Below, in pieces: positions 45,261 to 63,369 of a stretch of DNA of 64,000 nucleotides. The stretch comes from Glandiceps talaboti. Lineage: Eukaryota; Hemichordata; Enteropneusta; Spengelidae. Where the stretch lies: assembly GCF_964340395.1 (NCBI RefSeq), contig NC_135549.1, positions 5,628,501 to 5,692,500 of the forward strand. The letters are read 5' to 3'. The translations under genes and the position numbers were made by a program. The notes under the pieces were generated by a model. It ran no database searches. It saw nothing but the letters and a program-made list of their open reading frames with translations, and was not told the origin of the DNA. The stretch's first letter is position 1; each line of letters begins with the position of its first letter.

Positions 45261-48163
45261 AGCACACTCAAAGACTCTAGTCTTCACCATCCTTAAATCG
45301 ATATACAGTGCCCTTTATTAGTTGGATACATAATGTTGCCAAGAGACAACTACAGTTGGTTACATATTCCATATCATAACCTGCAAATAAATGACAGCTT
45401 CATTAACTCGCACATGTTACAAACGTAAGTGTCCAAACAGAAATGGAACGACTGAAGCTTGAACGAAAAACGCAATCATTTATGTATGCTATATATCAAA
45501 TCGTCTCGAATGACACTTTACATTATGACAGTGAGCTTTGATAACCATCACAGTAGGTGCCTAGCTTTAGATTAAATACATGTTTTTCCTCAGCAAACAA
45601 GATTTAGGCATACCGCCAAAGAAAATCTGTCAAAAGATGTCGTATTATAGAATCTTTCTCTGACAACTTGTCAAACGACACATCTAAAACTAAAAGGGAT
45701 CAGCCTTGTGAAAGTGTTAAAATCAAGCTGCCGACTTGCAAATCGAAAATGTTTCACACTAACAGTTTTCTTTTACGTCATTTACACGCCCCTTTACTTT
45801 GAAGATAAATCGTCTTCGTTCGGCGGCTTCTTACGTCTGTATTATCTGTCGGTTTGAGACTAAAGATCCCAAGGAAGTCGTCATTTGAAAATGTTCAAAA
45901 GTGTGTACGCATATTACATAAATATAGACAATGGTCTACTCCTCTAAGTTTTCTGTTTGTAGCCATTGATTGGGACACACAAGCACTGTGAATGCTTAAC
46001 ATAGAAGGTAAAACAATCCTTGAATGTTGATGTGTCTATGACATTCTTTATGTAGATATTCATTATTGTCAATGGAAAGCATTTGGCTGTTGTATCATGC
46101 ATTCAGCAAGCTAAATATTGTTTTCGCAAAGCAGGATTTTATTACAAGTAATATCAATATTCATTTAAAATGTCTTCCAATTAGAAGAACGTGTACAGTA
46201 GTTAGGTGGATTTGTACAAACTTTGTCATATGCATACATTGCTAATTGAAAGGTTAAGAAAGAGTTGACGCAATTTATAACGGCTAACGGAAGATTGCAT
46301 ACTGTGTTTAGTAAAACGTCTAGTTAGACAACAAGCATTGAATACAGTAAAGCGTGATGGGCACAAAAGCTGGAATCAGATGTGTCCATCTGACGAGGAG
46401 ATTATATGTACTATGTACAGCAGTGTATCTGTATTGATGTGGGTCTGGTGAATGTAGTTCAACTTCGGAAAATTTAATAGACATTCATAGAAAAGCTCGA
46501 CAATGAGGGAGACGCAGATGATTATGGTACCGTCAGAGTGTGGGGGTTTTCATGATGGCTTTTGAATTTTTTCATTTGATAATTTCAATCGGGAACCTAC
46601 CTAAGGTTTAGCAGTCAATAATCACGCTAGCTGACAAATTAGGCGACAGTATTTAGAAGTAGGAAATGTCATACGTTTAACTGGATTTTGAGTAGTGTTC
46701 AGAGAGTCTATTAATTTCTGGATCGTCTTTGTATTCTACTGCACTTTGCGCAAATATAAGTGCTGCAGATGAGAAAATGTGTTGAACAGGAATTGCTTCT
46801 GTAACTACATTATACAAATAGATTGTTAGGGTAAATCCTTTTCACAAAATCGAAACATTCTTACTGGCAGGGGCATAAAGTGTTGCGTCTATAAACCATA
46901 TCAAAGAGAATGCCGTTCAATTTCCGACAACCAAACTTTCAAATTGCTTCAATACCTTTTAGAAATCTGTTGGACCGTATTTTTTGCTTGCGTTAGTGTC
47001 TTTCTTTGCGGTAAAGCGAGTTATTAACATGTCAAACGCATAAGTGCACATGTTTTCAGTCTTAAGATTACATCTAGAAATAACGATCACGAAGGGCTGA
47101 TGTTTGGAACAGATGTTTTGTTGTATATTATGTCGACAAACGATATTTTACATTACTTATTCAAGACGCATTCGTTGTCAAATGCCAATGTGTAGTGCGG
47201 AATCAGTTTAATTTATGAAGTTAGAAAATGCTTCCTCAGGGGACTTAACGGATTGAGCACTTCAATCCAGACGACAGCACTTTTTCTATCATAACTCATG
47301 TGTCAAATTTAAAGATTGCCGGTACAGACTGGTTTGTGTGGTGGCAACTTTACTACATGTGAAACACTTACAAATTAGGAACGACATCTGTCCTCTCATC
47401 TCTAGCTCTATAGTCTGCAACACTTTGGAAAATAATTCGGTTTCTAAGTTTGCCCCTTAAAGATGAATGATACAACATAATGCAACTATGCATACGTTTG
47501 CAGAGAATCTCATTCTAAATTTATTTTGCGACGATTAACGCCCATTTCCAAAATGATTATGAAACGCTGATAAAAGTAGCAGTCACTTTTAACAAATGAA
47601 ATGAAGAAAGTTCAATAAAGGTGAAACAAATTCAGCCTGTGTAAAACCTCTTTCTCAATACCTAACAAATTACTAAAAGTATTTTTACTGTGATACAAAT
47701 TTTGTCACTGGCTAAAGAAATATGCTCAGCCTGTTGATGATCGTAGGAGCATATAGACTGAGTTTAATATGCTCTCTCTAAGTGACAAGGTGCCCCAAAC
47801 GGTAGGATTGGGACTGTAATGGTATGGGACCAGTCTTGATTAATTGATTTGACATACGATTCATTGGTTAGTGGAAAAAAACATGGCACCTACCAATCAT
47901 CTGTTAATTTTCAGTAAGCCCATGATAAAGTCGTCATTGTATCACGTTTACATGACTTTATACGAAAAGAGATATTTCAATCAATATATCATATTTTTAA
48001 ATAACATCATGTGGCCACAAGTATGGAATTTATTCAGGACATAATACAATTTATTTTCATGACAAAATACCAGTTTTCCTATACAGCAGAGATATTCGAA
48101 GAGGTAACAAACTATTAATATAGAACAGTCATGTTTAAGTTCTGTTTTTAATAAAATACACTT
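45261..48163. other. Intergenic region, nothing recognised
   Basis: I see no ORF of interest, RNA gene or simple repeat of note. Confidence 0.45.
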
Positions 48164-48229
48164 TTTGTTTGAGACACACACAATTCTTGTTTGAGACACA
48201 CACAATCCTTGTTTGAGACACACTGAATC
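48164..48229. repeat. 22-bp tandem repeat x3 (CTTGTTTGAGACACACACAA)
   Basis: Three consecutive 22-base units, then ATGGTCATAAGAGCTT, which is shared with the foldback cluster at 43.7 kb. A relative lies at about 49990-50045 (TGTTTGAGACACAATCCTTG). These are members of one dispersed family. Confidence 0.85.
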
Positions 48230-48256
48230 ATGGTCATAAGAGCTTGGTGTGTTAGT

Positions 48257-48369
48257 TGCAGTGTGGGTACGCGGGGATATTTGCATTCACTACGCTCGTG
48301 AAATTTGAAAGTACGGACGCAGTGAACACTGCAAGCACTCGTGCAAATACCCCGAGTACGCCACTCTTG
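48257..48369. repeat. Imperfect inverted repeat (GGGTACGCGGGGATATTTGC stem)
   Basis: 48265-48285 and 48342-48362 are reverse complements with a few mismatches (GGGTACGCGGGGATATTTGC against GGCGTACTCGGGGTATTTGC). The outer TTGCA...GTG pairs as well. Spacer about 57 bases. It is unusually GC-rich for this window. Confidence 0.65.
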
Positions 48370-49342
48370 CAATCACTTGTCATGCATAGGGTCCTGTTAT
48401 ATCACAGACAAGTAACACATGTTACTGGACTATGGTAATATAACCAATCTGCATAAAATGTTTCAGATATACTTTTATCCAGTATCTTCCGGATCCTAAA
48501 ATTGTTGCTTATTATGTTGTACCCTTAGTTGAGTCTAGGTCGCTAACGAACCGTTAGAAATACTAGAAGGTTGATTTTTCGGTTGTTTAAGCCAAGACAA
48601 ATAGAGACACGTTATCATTCTACAATCAGCGAAATGTGAGCGACGGACAACACATTTAATTAATAAAATAGGCATATACGACAACTGGATTTGATGAAAA
48701 TGAAGTACATTAGCTATTTGTTTTGTATAAAGTTATATTATATATATGACGTTAGAGAATTTTACGGAGAACGCATATTGATAGTTTGACAGCATAAGTG
48801 AACTATTTCCCCCAAAATACTGTACATTTCATCTATATGAATGGTCTGCGTCAGTATGATCTTAAATGGTGTGAATTTATAAATTGCATACTCGGCTTGA
48901 AACTATTTTATGTATCTACGAATTAGTTAAAGGTAGAAATTTCTAACGTATGGCTGCGCCCCAAGGAGCCTCCTACAAGTCAAATACACTTTAACCAGAT
49001 GTAAACAGAATATCTTCAATACGGCCCTTCGATTATTGATTTCATGTAATATCAGATTTTGAAATTCTGAGCTACCATACATGCTTTATTACTTAATTTA
49101 TAAATTCCATTAATTGTGCAAATGTTCTCATCAAAATTAAAAACCAGATCAACCATCATCTTGGGAATTTTGATAGCCCCCCACCATGCTATTCCACACG
49201 GAGATTTTTGAGCTGTACGGTACACACTAACATCACAGTAACTGACAATTGTCTTCAGATTCCATTACAAATAGATGGGGAGAGACATCTCAATTAAGTT
49301 TGAGCTGTACCCTATGATTAGAGATACTTTGCTAGTACCGTC

Positions 49343-49600
49343 ATGTCCTTCAACCTTGACGAGGAGCACCATCACCATAATGCTGTATACGGATATCTCC
49401 TCCTTTATGAATGTAAATTCTACTCATTTCCTAAGTTAGATCCTTGCCAGTCATCCAAATATCAATTGCGACACAGATGTATAGGCAAAGCTTTAAGGGC
49501 CTGTAAAGTGTGTGACAGAGAAAAAGACAACAGAAGAGAATTTTCTATTGAAGATTATTTGAGAGTCAAATGCCTTAAAGATTACACTCCTATTGTATAG
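49343..49600 (+). CDS. Hypothetical 85-residue ORF, uncertain
   Basis: ATG at 49343, TAG at 49598-49600. The peptide is charged and non-repetitive (MSFNLDEEHHHHNAVYGYLLLY ... ACKVCDREKDNRREFSIEDYLRVKCLKDY), with a CxxC pair and an amphipathic C-terminus. Its composition looks more protein-like than other frames nearby, but I recognise no family and see no splice partners or promoter. It may be a chance ORF or a retrogene fragment. Confidence 0.2.
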   Translation: MSFNLDEEHHHHNAVYGYLLLYECKFYSFPKLDPCQSSKYQLRHRCIGKALRACKVCDREKDNRREFSIEDYLRVKCLKDYTPIV

Positions 49601-52600
49601 CCAATTGATACATGTAATCAAACCAGGAAATGAGGATCGTGATGCTTTAATATTGAAGGTCGATTGATAATCGGTAAATTGTATAGTGAATTAAATGCGT
49701 CATCTCAAACATTGGTGTCTCTATTGCAAAGCCTGTAACTGATTGAAATAGTGTAACTATAACTCTTACATACAGCCACACAGTAACGGATGTTGTATAA
49801 CAAAAAAAACGTGGAGCGGAACGTGATTGGGCAGTGGCCTATGAAACTACTGACGACGTTCACGGAATCGTCTTGATACAAATAGCTTTAAAACATGAAC
49901 TTCACTCATAAAATGGATTAAAAAAAGATAATGGTATAACATTGGTGTGAGTTTCTTTTCCAAGGTTATTTCACACTTTGTCATAACAGCTTAGCATTTG
50001 GGTGTTTGAGACACAATCCTTGTTTGAGAGAAACACCATCCTTGTCATAAAAGCTTAGTATTTGTAACAATATCGAAATACACCGTTCAAATTTCGAATC
50101 TGGCATACTGTGTGCCATGTACAAAACCTACTGTTGGTGTTATAATTAGATATGTAGGTAGCAATCTTGCGTGGGTTATAAATGAAGCAGGCATAATTTA
50201 TATCTCTGGTGCAAACAGCGTGATGTCGAGTATTAATGTGTGTTACATTGTATTTATTCAATAAGATGGAAGAACAAGTATAAAGATGAACATAGATGTC
50301 ATAGTAGTTTACTATATTGCTTAAAATGGATTACATAGGATTGAAGATATGATAACCTGGGCCGTATGTCAGATCATCAAACACTATTAGTTTTGTAGAT
50401 AGGGGATTTAAATTCGTTATATAGTCGCACATTTGCCCTGTCATCCAGTTCATCTTAAAGCCGGTAAATTGGAACATGCCATTAATAATGTCCTCAATCC
50501 GCGATACTATGGCAAATATGTAGTTACATGTACCTGTATATGGTAATGTAAAAGCTATTTGACCCGGTATCTGTTTGCTTTCTACATTAAGTAACGTTGT
50601 TACATTAATGTATATTATACTGATAGATTATCAAAAATCCATACTATTTAATGATGCCGTTGTGAATAGTTTTATATTAATACGCACCGAAGATTTACCA
50701 TATCAGCTGCTATATAAAGGATGGACTTTCTCAATAACTTTGGCTTCCATTGATAAACTAAGAATTGACACGGTGTTTTTTCTTCTGTTAATGATGGATT
50801 ACGAATAACTGAAAATCCGTATGATATTACCGAAGAAAATTGTTTTTAAAGGCGCCCAAACAGGCATTCTTTCGAGAATCTATGAACCCAGTATGGGACA
50901 AAGTAAAGTACGCGCACAAACTATATATTTCTTTCCCAGATTAAGATTCGATAGTATGATGGAATATAAATCATTCATCCAGCGTACAGACATGGCCGTC
51001 AATTGTCCGTTATCAGAATTTGTATAAACCCTGGAGACAAATTGCCAATCAGGCAGGATCGTTAGCAGCTTGCGTTTTAGAACTAAAGCGCCTGGTGTAA
51101 GAGTAGTATGTGGGAATAGCGTGAGAATAATTGTTGAACTGTCCCTGGTTAATATTTCAACACTCTCAGTTTATATTATTCAAAATATTAATCTAAGATA
51201 TGAATTCTTTAAAATCAAATATAAGGTACAAACTGTATATTCTACTGCCTAGCCAAGGGCGCTGGCTCGAGAAAAACAGTAGAAAAAAATAAAGTCACTA
51301 TTGTGTAAATAATGCATGGCAGAGTTCACTATCAAAAAAAGAGAAAGATTTGTTTTGGTACTTGGAACAATGACATTATTATATATGTACATTTCTGCTC
51401 ACGTAGTCAAAAGATATCATGTTTGGGAAATGCAAATTTTGTAAGGGCTAACTACCTGTGAGGATAATACCATCGGCTTTCTATAATTCAGCACGTTTAC
51501 GCTACGTCCGCTACAATAGGAATAAATGTAGATAGTGTTACATGTAAATTTAATATAAGTTATGTTACTCTATACGTGTGTAAAATAAAGAAGCAACTTG
51601 TGTTTTGTAGGATTTATTGAAACACTAGATGGCCGTTGTCAAATACGAAAAATCGTTATGACAAATCTTTAAACGTTATCCTCCAAGGAACAATTAGAAT
51701 AATATCCCATAACATAAGAGCAACACAAGGTATCACACATTATGTGGGTATGTACGAGATGTAAGTGTCTTATTGGTCAGGAAATCAGGCTTGTTGGCGA
51801 CAGTTCTTAAGATGAGTTTTTAATATTTTGATCTAAGTCGGATGATATCTAGAATGCTGCAAGGCAAATAGTATTCTTAAGCAGACAATGAATAATGCAG
51901 TTTTATTATCGAAGACTTGGAAAAGATTTCTGCCAAAGGATCAATAGCAGTTTAATACTTAAAATTACTGGTCAAGAGATTTCTATGATTAGAAGGCATT
52001 AGAAGCTAACGCATATTTATCGCAATGGTTACTTAATCAATAAAAACGGGGTTAACACGAGCAAGTTTTGATATAACCCACTTTGGTGGTTACATACCAA
52101 CTTAGACATTTGTTTCTTCCTGCCACGTTAACCAAACCAATTTAATCGATGATAAGGAATTAAATTGGTTGCAAAAATGGATAAAACAACAGACTAGCAC
52201 ACCATCATATCTTAGCTTTTATACATGTCACACGTATGACCCGTAGCAATGATTCGTTATACATTGACAGCAGATAATAAGCGAATAATCACTCAAATTA
52301 ATCACCCGCAAGCCTAGATGATATCTTGTTAATAGAGAAGGTCGACCTTCAACATTTCATTCTGACGACGTTTTCGTGCTGTATATATCTTCTGAAAACA
52401 CCCTATGCATTTTATATCGAAGTGTTGTCTTCGAAATGACTGACGTTACAATCGCTTTGCTTGCCCACCGGTGAATCACTTAAGGTATTTGTTTTTCTAC
52501 ATCTTTCATACTCAAGCAATTAGGCTATAATTACTACAGCTTTACAGGCTATCAATTTTGTAACTCTATCATAAAGTAATTTATTAGCTACTAAGTTGTG

Positions 52601-53340
52601 ACAATATATACGGCATTATGAAGCTACTGTTGTGAGGTAATGTAAATCGGGTCAATAATAACGTACATTTATCTTGTGGCTAATCCAAAGCTTTTTATTC
52701 CTGTCGTTCCTGTCACGATATACGAATACGCTTCACTTATCATCAAACATATCATCTTATACATGTTAATCAGAAAACCGAGTAGCGATAACAAAAAAAA
52801 AAAGATATTGAACGCGTTTAAATATTTAGCTACTTGTGTAAGCATGTACAATTCGCCCAGTCAATGGAATTGTGGATGAAGTATTCTTAGTATTCATATA
52901 AACAAATTCTGGTCACAACATTCTCTCTCAAAGAATAAGGTTTTGATGAGTTTAGATATGTTTGGAGATAAGAGGCATTATGTACAGTTAACTATTTGTG
53001 TGAGACGGAGTGAGACTAATTAGGTGGTGGTAAGGTTTTTACCTCTTTAAAATTTCAGTGATTATCAATTCATAAAATATCAAAGTGTGACAATATGGGT
53101 TTTAAGCATTCACATTGTCACCAAAGACGACAAATTATCCGTGGAATTAGACCTCAGAATTATTATTATTAACCATGTAATTAGATGAGTTATTTACTAT
53201 ATCAAAGAAGTAAGTGAAGTTACTGGAGTTGGTAAAATAATTAGGATAGAAATTGATTAGCAATCAAATTTGCTGGTGAATCAAAAGTATCTATAACGTC
53301 AAAATGATGATCCTTCTGGGTCAAACGTTCATTTGGACTA
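49601..53340. other. Intergenic region, no supported gene
   Basis: AT-rich. Two adjacent plus-strand frames (50575-50808 and 50821-51027) have no recognisable domain. Confidence 0.45.
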
Positions 53341-53390
53341 TAGCCAGCCTGCCAGCCAGCCAGCCAGCCAGTCAGTCGGTCAGTCAGTCA
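53341..53390. repeat. (CAGC)n(GTCA)n tetranucleotide tract
   Basis: CCAG units followed by TCAG/GTCA units. Confidence 0.9.
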
Positions 53391-53590
53391 CGACGAGAGC
53401 AAAGTTTAACGACTAAACAATACTGAAATTAATACAAAGGAGAATGGTAAATATCATTGTTCATCACTAGTGGACAAGTAACCATTACACTAATCATTCA
53501 ATGAACTATACAATTAAACAGAATACTGACAAGTAGGCTTCAGTAATTACAAGGGGAGGGCCAGGGGAAATCAAGCCCAAAATGCGACCA

Positions 53591-54059
53591 ACCTCCTAGT
53601 CTGTTGTGCTAAAAAGTGACCCTCCCTCAATTTCCTTTCTCTGAAATATGACCCCCCCCCCGTTCAAATATTTCAATGACAAAACAAATTAACACCACCA
53701 TCTTGTGAGGTGGTTGTTAGAGCTGATGATTAGTAGTCAGGTGTACTTTTTAATTGCATTCGTTGTTTCCCACTATTAGCAGCACCACGATGAGTTTGTG
53801 TCTGTATTGAATAGCACGTAATGCCTGTGTTTGGATCTAATGGACTGAGCTGAAGGCCAGAACAGTTACTCCCAAAGACTACATGAGCAAAACATTACAA
53901 CTGACAACCTCAGGACCGATTGGCCAGCATCTCCACTCCACCACATTATCCTCAATATCTTGCCACGCTGTTCCCCCTATTACTACTGTAAGACCCGCTC
54001 CTCTCCTCACACCACAACTACATGTAATAACAGTTAATTCACTGCATTTCATAGATATG
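53591..54059. repeat. Dispersed repeat family A, copy 2 (~470 bp)
   Basis: Colinear with 20861-21332: CTAGTCTGTTGTGCTAAAAA, the TTGTTAGAGCTGATGATTAG block, TGTGTTTGGATCTAATGGAC, CTGAGCTGAAGGCCAGAACA, and TACTACTGTAAGACCCGCTC with CTCTCCTCACAC. A further partial copy of the head (GTGACCGTCCCCTAATTTCC) lies at about 54192-54245. Confidence 0.85.
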
Positions 54060-55047
54060 TTATGGTATTACTTGACAATAGTGTCAGTGGTGGGATGTGG
54101 TAGCAGTAGGTATTCGAGCTGGTGGCAGTGGTGGGATTATTCCTAAACCATAATGCAAAGCTAGATAAAAAAGAATGAGTCAATGTAACATGTGACCGTC
54201 CCCTAATTTCCATTTTCTAAAATATGTCCCTCCCCAAGGACCAATTTGTAAACAGTGACACCTCCATTCCCCCGGCCCTCTCCCTTATAATTACTGAAGT
54301 CTCCCTCATATGAACAACAAAATCTGCAATGTTACGAGCAGAACATGCTTTCACCCATCAAGCAAAAACTTATTATACTTGTACCGGTGAAATCCAGTTT
54401 CAAACTGTCTCTGCGTGGTTTTGCCTAGCGGACATCGGCACTACTATCCCACACCTGTCAGAACAATTACCGCCACTACAACCACCAACGCAGCCACAGT
54501 CAACTACCTCCCACTCAATTTTACTCGAGAAACATTAATTTGCAATGCATTACACACATTATATTGCAATCCATTTAAAAAATAAGATGGAAGCGTCATC
54601 ACCATAACAGAAACACTGATTAATATATAGCAAGTGGAATACATTAACACAATGTATTGCAGAAGGCCAGGTTAACACTCCACGTATGTGTACAAGCTTT
54701 TTAATCATACAATTTGCCTGTGATATTTTTCAAGCAGTCAGTAACAGATGGCTGAAAGTGATTGATTGGTTAACAACGATAGCCCCAATTTGAAGTATCT
54801 GAAATCTTAGTTATGACACATCTGGTATGTTCCCAGTAGTCTTTGACCATGGAAAGTAAATTCAATACACATAGGTTTACTCTTCAGGTTTATGTGGTAG
54901 TATTATTTCCGAAATTGTGCATGAAACGAGTACTACTGGGATACAACAGAACTTTAATGCATCAATAACATGAGTAGTTTGTAGTTCAGTGAATTTACAT
55001 CGGCAAATGAACTTCGAATGAAGCTGAAAGCTGCATTTGCTTGTTAG

Positions 55048-55049
<2 letters not shown>
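54060..55049. other. Intergenic region, no gene seen
   Basis: Nothing beyond the partial repeat-family-A head at about 54192-54245. Confidence 0.4.

Positions 55050-55123
<74 letters not shown>
55050..55123. repeat. (TA)n microsatellite
   Basis: About 74 bases of pure AT dinucleotide, abutting the MITE-like element. Confidence 0.97.
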
Positions 55124-55126
<3 letters not shown>

Positions 55127-55545
55127 CACCCAATCCGTGAAACTGCCCAATTCATGAAATGTGCAATGTAACTTTGCTCAGTTCATGAAATGATCTACCT
55201 TATGCAATTGAGAGTATAGATTACGATCTGAAAGGACGAAATTAAATTTTGGGGGCAAGAGGTTTGAACTGGGGTGTTGATTATTGAACTCTATTAAAAC
55301 ACAAGCTACACTGAATTATAATAAAATACGAATTGTGAAGTGATGAGTTTGTAAATACATGATAATAAAGTTGTTTGATTCTTATTCTATTTTGTGTGTG
55401 TCCTATAAAAGATGCTCATTTCAAGTACTCGGCATATCTTACCATACCCACTTCATAACCTGGGCAACACGATTGACTATTTCATGAACTGAGCAAAGTT
55501 ACCTACCCATTTCATGAATTGGGCAATTTCACAGATTTGATGTAA
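55124..55545. mobile_element. MITE-like element with ~72-bp terminal inverted repeats
   Basis: 55124-55195 (TTACACCCAATCCGTGAAAC ... CTCAGTTCATGAAATGATC) is the reverse complement of 55475-55545 with a handful of mismatches and one 1-base gap. The interior of about 280 bases is non-coding. Both ends sit directly in TA microsatellite, consistent with insertion into a TA-rich target. Each arm has two copies of a GCYCARTTCATGAAATG sub-repeat. No transposase, so non-autonomous. Confidence 0.85.
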
Positions 55546-55570
55546 CATATATATATAGCTATATATATAG

Positions 55571-55647
<77 letters not shown>
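55546..55647. repeat. (TA)n microsatellite with TAGCTA interruptions
   Basis: About 100 bases, with two AGCT interruptions near the start. Confidence 0.97.
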
Positions 55648-55648
<1 letters not shown>

Positions 55649-55823
55649 CTTGGTGAGTATCAATCTGCTAAGACAGTGCTCTATACCGCAGTGGCAGAGC
55701 GTAATAGTTTTGGTAGTACTGGAACTCTTTCTTGGTTGTTACACGGAGTTTCACGCATAGTGCGATCATCAGACAATTCTGAGGCCTACTCTCTGGGTGT
55801 GATGGTATTTCTATTGTCTACAC

Positions 55824-55830
<7 letters not shown>
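55648..55830. repeat. Dispersed repeat family B, long copy, flanked by (TA)n
   Basis: Begins CTTGGTGAGTATCAATCTGC and continues with TAAGACAGTGCT, TATACCGCAGTGGCAGAGCG and GTTTCACGCATAGTGCGATC. The first ~60 bases recur at 61981-62048. Both copies lie between TA tracts, so they may have moved with or spread from TA arrays. Confidence 0.8.

Positions 55831-55856
<26 letters not shown>
55831..55856. repeat. (TA)n microsatellite
   Basis: 26 bases of TA. Confidence 0.9.
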
Positions 55857-55970
55857 CAAACATAAGTGTATGTACCGACCTTGACAATCCCAATTTAGTT
55901 GTCTGAAGATCGCTCGAAGCCTGAAACTCTGAGTAACGACTTATCACATCCTTATTTTTTTAAACTTAGT

Positions 55971-56966
<996 letters not shown>

Positions 56967-57013
56967 CAGACACACAGACACAGACACACAGACACAGACA
57001 CACACAGACACAG

Positions 57014-57077
<64 letters not shown>

Positions 57078-57151
57078 GCATACTTACGTACGTGTATACG
57101 TACGTACTACAAACATACAAACGCACACACATACATACATACATACATACA

Positions 57152-57185
<34 letters not shown>

Positions 57186-57222
57186 CATACATAATAACAA
57201 CAACAACAACAACAACAACAAC
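56967..57222. repeat. Compound microsatellite (CA)(TA)(CATA)(CAA)
   Basis: Successive blocks: degenerate CACAGA, CA, TA, an ACGTACGTA-rich stretch (57084-57107), CATA (57127-57190) and CAA (57196-57220). Confidence 0.95.
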
Positions 57223-61901
<4,679 letters not shown>

Positions 61902-61965
<64 letters not shown>

Positions 61966-61980
61966 AATGTATATATATAT
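61902..61980. repeat. (TA)n microsatellite
   Basis: TA array with one CAAATG interruption near its end. Confidence 0.95.
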
Positions 61981-62045
61981 AACTCGGTGAGTATCAATCT
62001 GCTAAGACAGTGCTTTATACCGCAGTGACAGAGCGCAATAGTCAA

Positions 62046-62048
<3 letters not shown>
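61981..62048. repeat. Dispersed repeat family B, short copy between (TA)n arrays
   Basis: AACTCGGTGAGTATCAATCT, then GCTAAGACAGTGCT and TATACCGCAGTGACAGAGCG. It matches the start of the copy at 55648 with few differences and is cut off by a TA array. Confidence 0.88.

Positions 62049-62112
<64 letters not shown>
62049..62112. repeat. (TA)n microsatellite
   Basis: About 64 bases of TA. Confidence 0.95.
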
Positions 62113-62114
<2 letters not shown>

Positions 62115-63220
62115 CGAGTTTATCGGAGATAGTGTCAACTATTAATAATGACCAACACAGACTTTCTGACATGATGATAGCTACTTAAAATTAGCAGGCT
62201 GACCTAGCTAATGCAATGCAATTCGCCGATAATGATATCTAAAACGTCAATATCGAGATATGAAGCAAGACGTACAAAGCGTTCAGTACGAAATCGAGAA
62301 AACGCAGAAAAGGGTTGATTCTGTAGAATCGACTGCACTAAAATCTAGAGAGATATTCCCGCATCTTTAACTTGAGTAATGTAAAAGTAAGTACGTGCAA
62401 AATCACTACAAGTGTAACATACGATTCATCTGTAGTTGTTTAATGGTTATAAACATGTACACTAAAACTGAGTACCAATTTCAATTTTCGAAAGCGACCA
62501 GTAACACCCCTTTTATGCTTCATATCGAAAAGAAAGTCTAGAATATCATATGCAAACATAATAAATAATAAGCAAAATATAAACTTTCTAAATACGTACA
62601 GAACAATGCAAACAATGAATTTCAAAACTGACCTGTACTGAGTAAGTTTAGTGGTGACAGGTATTTTGTCAGTATCACTCGCCTTCAATTTGGTACCAAT
62701 CGAAAGCTATTCGCTTGCAGTTGTGTCTTCTGTTAGGGAAATCGGACTTCCACACTATAGTTTGACGAGGTTTGGTAAATGCCCACGTAGCCAGGGAAAC
62801 TGGTCTATCTGATACAGCTGTGGACTGAGAAGAACTGATTGAATTTATGACTGGAGTTTTTGGAGGGCCATTCAAGAATCGGCATTTACATGCGAAACAA
62901 ACAACGCTCTAAAAATCGATGATGAAAAACAGTTGAAGGGCTTCGCAATTAAGACGACAAAACTTGTACTTGTGTGTATCACGTTTCAGTTCGGTAAGAC
63001 TACAGCTTTTCAAACGAACTGATCATCGGTAGAACGAATTCAAGTCGTGCTTATCACATCTAGCCTGACTTGATGTAGTTGATGGCATTGTTGATGTTGT
63101 ACTGTGTATGTATAGGTACTGTCACGAACGTCGTCATCATAGATATTATGCAAGTTTAGGGGGATTGTCACAGAAACAGTGTTTATCATTGATATCAGTA
63201 ATGATAAGAGACAACATCAC
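62113..63220. other. Intergenic region apart from the possible Ig-like exon relic
   Basis: AT-rich non-coding sequence; only the minus-strand 62625-62925 segment shows coding character. Confidence 0.4.
62625..62925 (-). pseudogene. Possible immunoglobulin-like domain exon relic
   Basis: On the minus strand, after a possible acceptor (ATCGATTTTTAG|AGC), the frame reads NGPPKTPVINS...STAVSDRPVSLATWAFTKPRQTIVWKSDF. This has the layout of an Ig-set domain (P...V...RPVxLTCxAxxxPxxxIxWK), but the usual Cys of 'LTC' is lost (LATW). The frame stops at TGA after WYQIEGE. A +1 shift gives SDTDKIPVTTKLTQYR, which would end at a good donor (ACAG|GTCAGT). One frameshift and a missing Cys suggest a dead exon. 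Homology is inferred from pattern only. Confidence 0.3.
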
Positions 63221-63264
63221 ATAGATAGATAAATAAATAGATAGATAGATAGATAGATAGATAT

Positions 63265-63299
<35 letters not shown>

Positions 63300-63329
63300 T
63301 AGATCTATAGATAGATAGACGGACGGACG

Positions 63330-63369
<40 letters not shown>

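Noticed and set aside
50575-51027. Two neighbouring plus-strand ORFs as one interrupted gene
   Set aside because: Neither peptide shows a recognisable family, and there is no clear splice pair joining them.
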